Below are positions 46,043 to 47,073 of a DNA stretch of 47,073 bases, one piece after another. Position 1 is the stretch's first letter; each line of letters begins with the position of its first letter. The translations under genes and the position numbers were made by a program. The notes below the pieces were generated by a model that saw only the letters and a list, made by a program, of their open reading frames with translations, searched no databases and was not told where the DNA came from. Origin of the DNA: an uncultured Clostridium sp. (GTDB lineage Bacteria; Bacillota; Clostridia; TANB77; CAG-508); assembly GCA_948465565.1 (NCBI GenBank), contig CAOJXR010000009.1, positions 1-47,073 on the forward strand, given 5' to 3'.

Positions 46043-47073
46043 TCATATATCTCTTTCTTCTTGTCCTTGCTGGGGACTTTTCCTTTCTTCTAACCAATTT
46101 TTATATTTCTGATATTTAAATGCTCTTTTAGATAAATCATTTTTATAATATTCTATTTCATCTTTAGTTAAACTTTTAAAATCGCCATGTTCATAGTCAT
46201 CTCCAATTACAAAGAAATCTCCTGCAATATAGTCATAATCAAATACAACATTAGGTGGCATATTTAAAATATTTCCTTCTTCGTTACAAATAATTAGCAC
46301 ATCTTCATATGGCACAACTTCTATTAATCCACCAACTAGTTCTTGTTTAGCTTCTAACGAAGCATTAATAATCTTTACAACTGGATTTTCTCCAACTTTC
46401 TTATATAAAACTCTCATTTTTCCTCTTGGAACAGATGAATTTATAAGTTTTTCATCAGTTTTATTTTCTTGTATATATTCTTCTTGAGTATCACTTATTT
46501 TTAAATCATCAAATAAATCTGATTTTACTTTAAAGTCTGACTTTTCATAAATATAAATTTTATCTGAATCATCCTTATAACATATACAGTCTTTTAAAAT
46601 TCCACTTTCTTGAAATTTGACAGCCTTTTTATAAGTATCGTTATCTTGTGTTGCAAAAAATACTCTCACACTTCCAGATTCTCTTGCTAAATTTCTAAAA
46701 TATCCTTTTATTTGAATCTCTTGCATATTCATAAAATGATTTGGAATATCTAAAATAAGTCTTACTTTTCTCATAGCATCTGTAAGTATTGCTGTTGAAT
46801 AATCAGGACTATTTTTTATATGGTGCATTAAACTTACTAAATCATCTCTACAAAGTATTTTTACATCATAAATACTTTTTTCTTTTAGCTGCTTTGCCAT
46901 ATTCTTTAGTTTTCTTTTATTTATTTTTAAATAGTTTTCAGGAACAGCAACTCCTAACTTATCAATAGAAATCCAAGCATAACTTTCAGTATTCACTATT
47001 AGATGACCTTTAAATCCTTTTACTTTTTTAGCAAAAAATTCAGTTGTTCTTAAATCATCTATTGAAGATTTTG
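46043..47073 (-). CDS. DUF3846-containing mobile-element protein (5' end outside window)
   Basis: The frame is open to the right edge, so the start is outside the window; a GTG at 46996 is internal. About 343 residues are visible. The N-terminal part reads as a mixed alpha/beta domain of unknown type (FAKKVKGFKGHLIVNTESYA; YFRNLARESGSVRVFFATQD). The C-terminal part carries a DUF3846-like domain (GGLIEVVPYEDVLIICNEEG ... MPPN ... YIAGDFFVIGDD), common in proteins of phages, plasmids and integrative elements. No function is established. Confidence 0.7.
   Translation of the reverse strand, partial: KSSIDDLRTTEFFAKKVKGFKGHLIVNTESYAWISIDKLGVAVPENYLKINKRKLKNMAKQLKEKSIYDVKILCRDDLVSLMHHIKNSPDYSTAILTDAMRKVRLILDIPNHFMNMQEIQIKGYFRNLARESGSVRVFFATQDNDTYKKAVKFQESGILKDCICYKDDSDKIYIYEKSDFKVKSDLFDDLKISDTQEEYIQENKTDEKLINSSVPRGKMRVLYKKVGENPVVKIINASLEAKQELVGGLIEVVPYEDVLIICNEEGNILNMPPNVVFDYDYIAGDFFVIGDDYEHGDFKSLTKDEIEYYKNDLSKRAFKYQKYKNWLEERKSPQQGQEERDI

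Larger units (their letters stand above)
42405..47073. mobile_element. Integrated mobilizable element, left end (continues off the right edge)
   Basis: From the point where the M14 gene loses homology, all genes are of mobile type: a large serine recombinase next to the junction, a small accessory gene, a MobV relaxase, a small unknown gene and a DUF3846 protein, all on the minus strand. There are no replication or type IV secretion genes in view, so an integrative mobilizable element is the best fit. The left boundary is placed between 42402 and 42420; the right end is outside the window. Base composition and codon use are as AT-rich as the host, and no in-frame CGG occurs in its genes. Confidence 0.75.

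Overview
The window is AT-rich, with short intergenic gaps, strong AGGAGG-type ribosome binding sites, small CotF-like spore-coat genes and very large Gram-positive surface proteins. This points to a spore-forming, probably gut-dwelling, uncultured clostridial Firmicute. That assignment is inference; no rRNA or tRNA gene is present to fix it.

Layout from left to right. (1) 1-2014: the start of a membrane-anchored Cys-rich/Ig-like surface protein that runs off the left edge, with a structured leader holding a (GT)16 tract. (2) 2386-3514: a gene-free stretch with several palindromes, one with perfect 33-nt arms. (3) 3515-28426: about 25 kb of giant exported SdrD/DUF11-type proteins, arranged as two paralogous, translationally coupled two-gene units (23519-28426 with 16509-23519; 10907-16177 with 3515-10910). 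(4) 28683-29622: three small genes of sporulation-accessory character. (5) 29649-35766: the cell-shape operon DUF4321-radC-mreB-mreC-mreD-mrdA-minC, read leftward from a near-consensus sigma-A promoter. (6) 36077-41413: an unknown small gene, an M23 endopeptidase, two CotF-like coat genes, and a papain-family protease with Ig-like repeats and an IPNTG sorting signal. (7) 41729-42449: a peptidoglycan-binding/M14 carboxypeptidase gene, cut off by (8) a mobilizable element (large serine recombinase, MobV relaxase, DUF3846 protein) that runs off the right edge.

The main result concerns translation. Reading every gene in frame (about 14,500 codons), I find CGG as an in-frame codon exactly five times: once in the giant surface protein, twice in one 137-codon gene, once in mreB, and once in the M14 gene. 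In all five cases the reading frame breaks at that codon, within two to nine codons of a stop. In all five the next base is A, and skipping the C (reading C-GGA as one glycine) restores the frame and the rest of the protein. In mreB and the M14 protein this restores conserved family motifs across the join. The tetramer CGGA is common elsewhere in coding sequence in other phases (NNC GGA, NCG GAN) without any frame break, so the effect follows codon phase, not the DNA string. This suggests that CGG is not a normal arginine codon here and that in-frame CGGA is decoded as a four-base glycine codon, or triggers obligatory +1 frameshifting, including in an essential housekeeping gene.

How the genes fit together: the mre/mrdA/minC operon builds and positions the lateral wall, the M23 and M14 enzymes trim peptidoglycan, and the giant proteins and the protease are displayed on that wall. 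The surface-protein block sits where minD/minE often follow minC in related bacteria.
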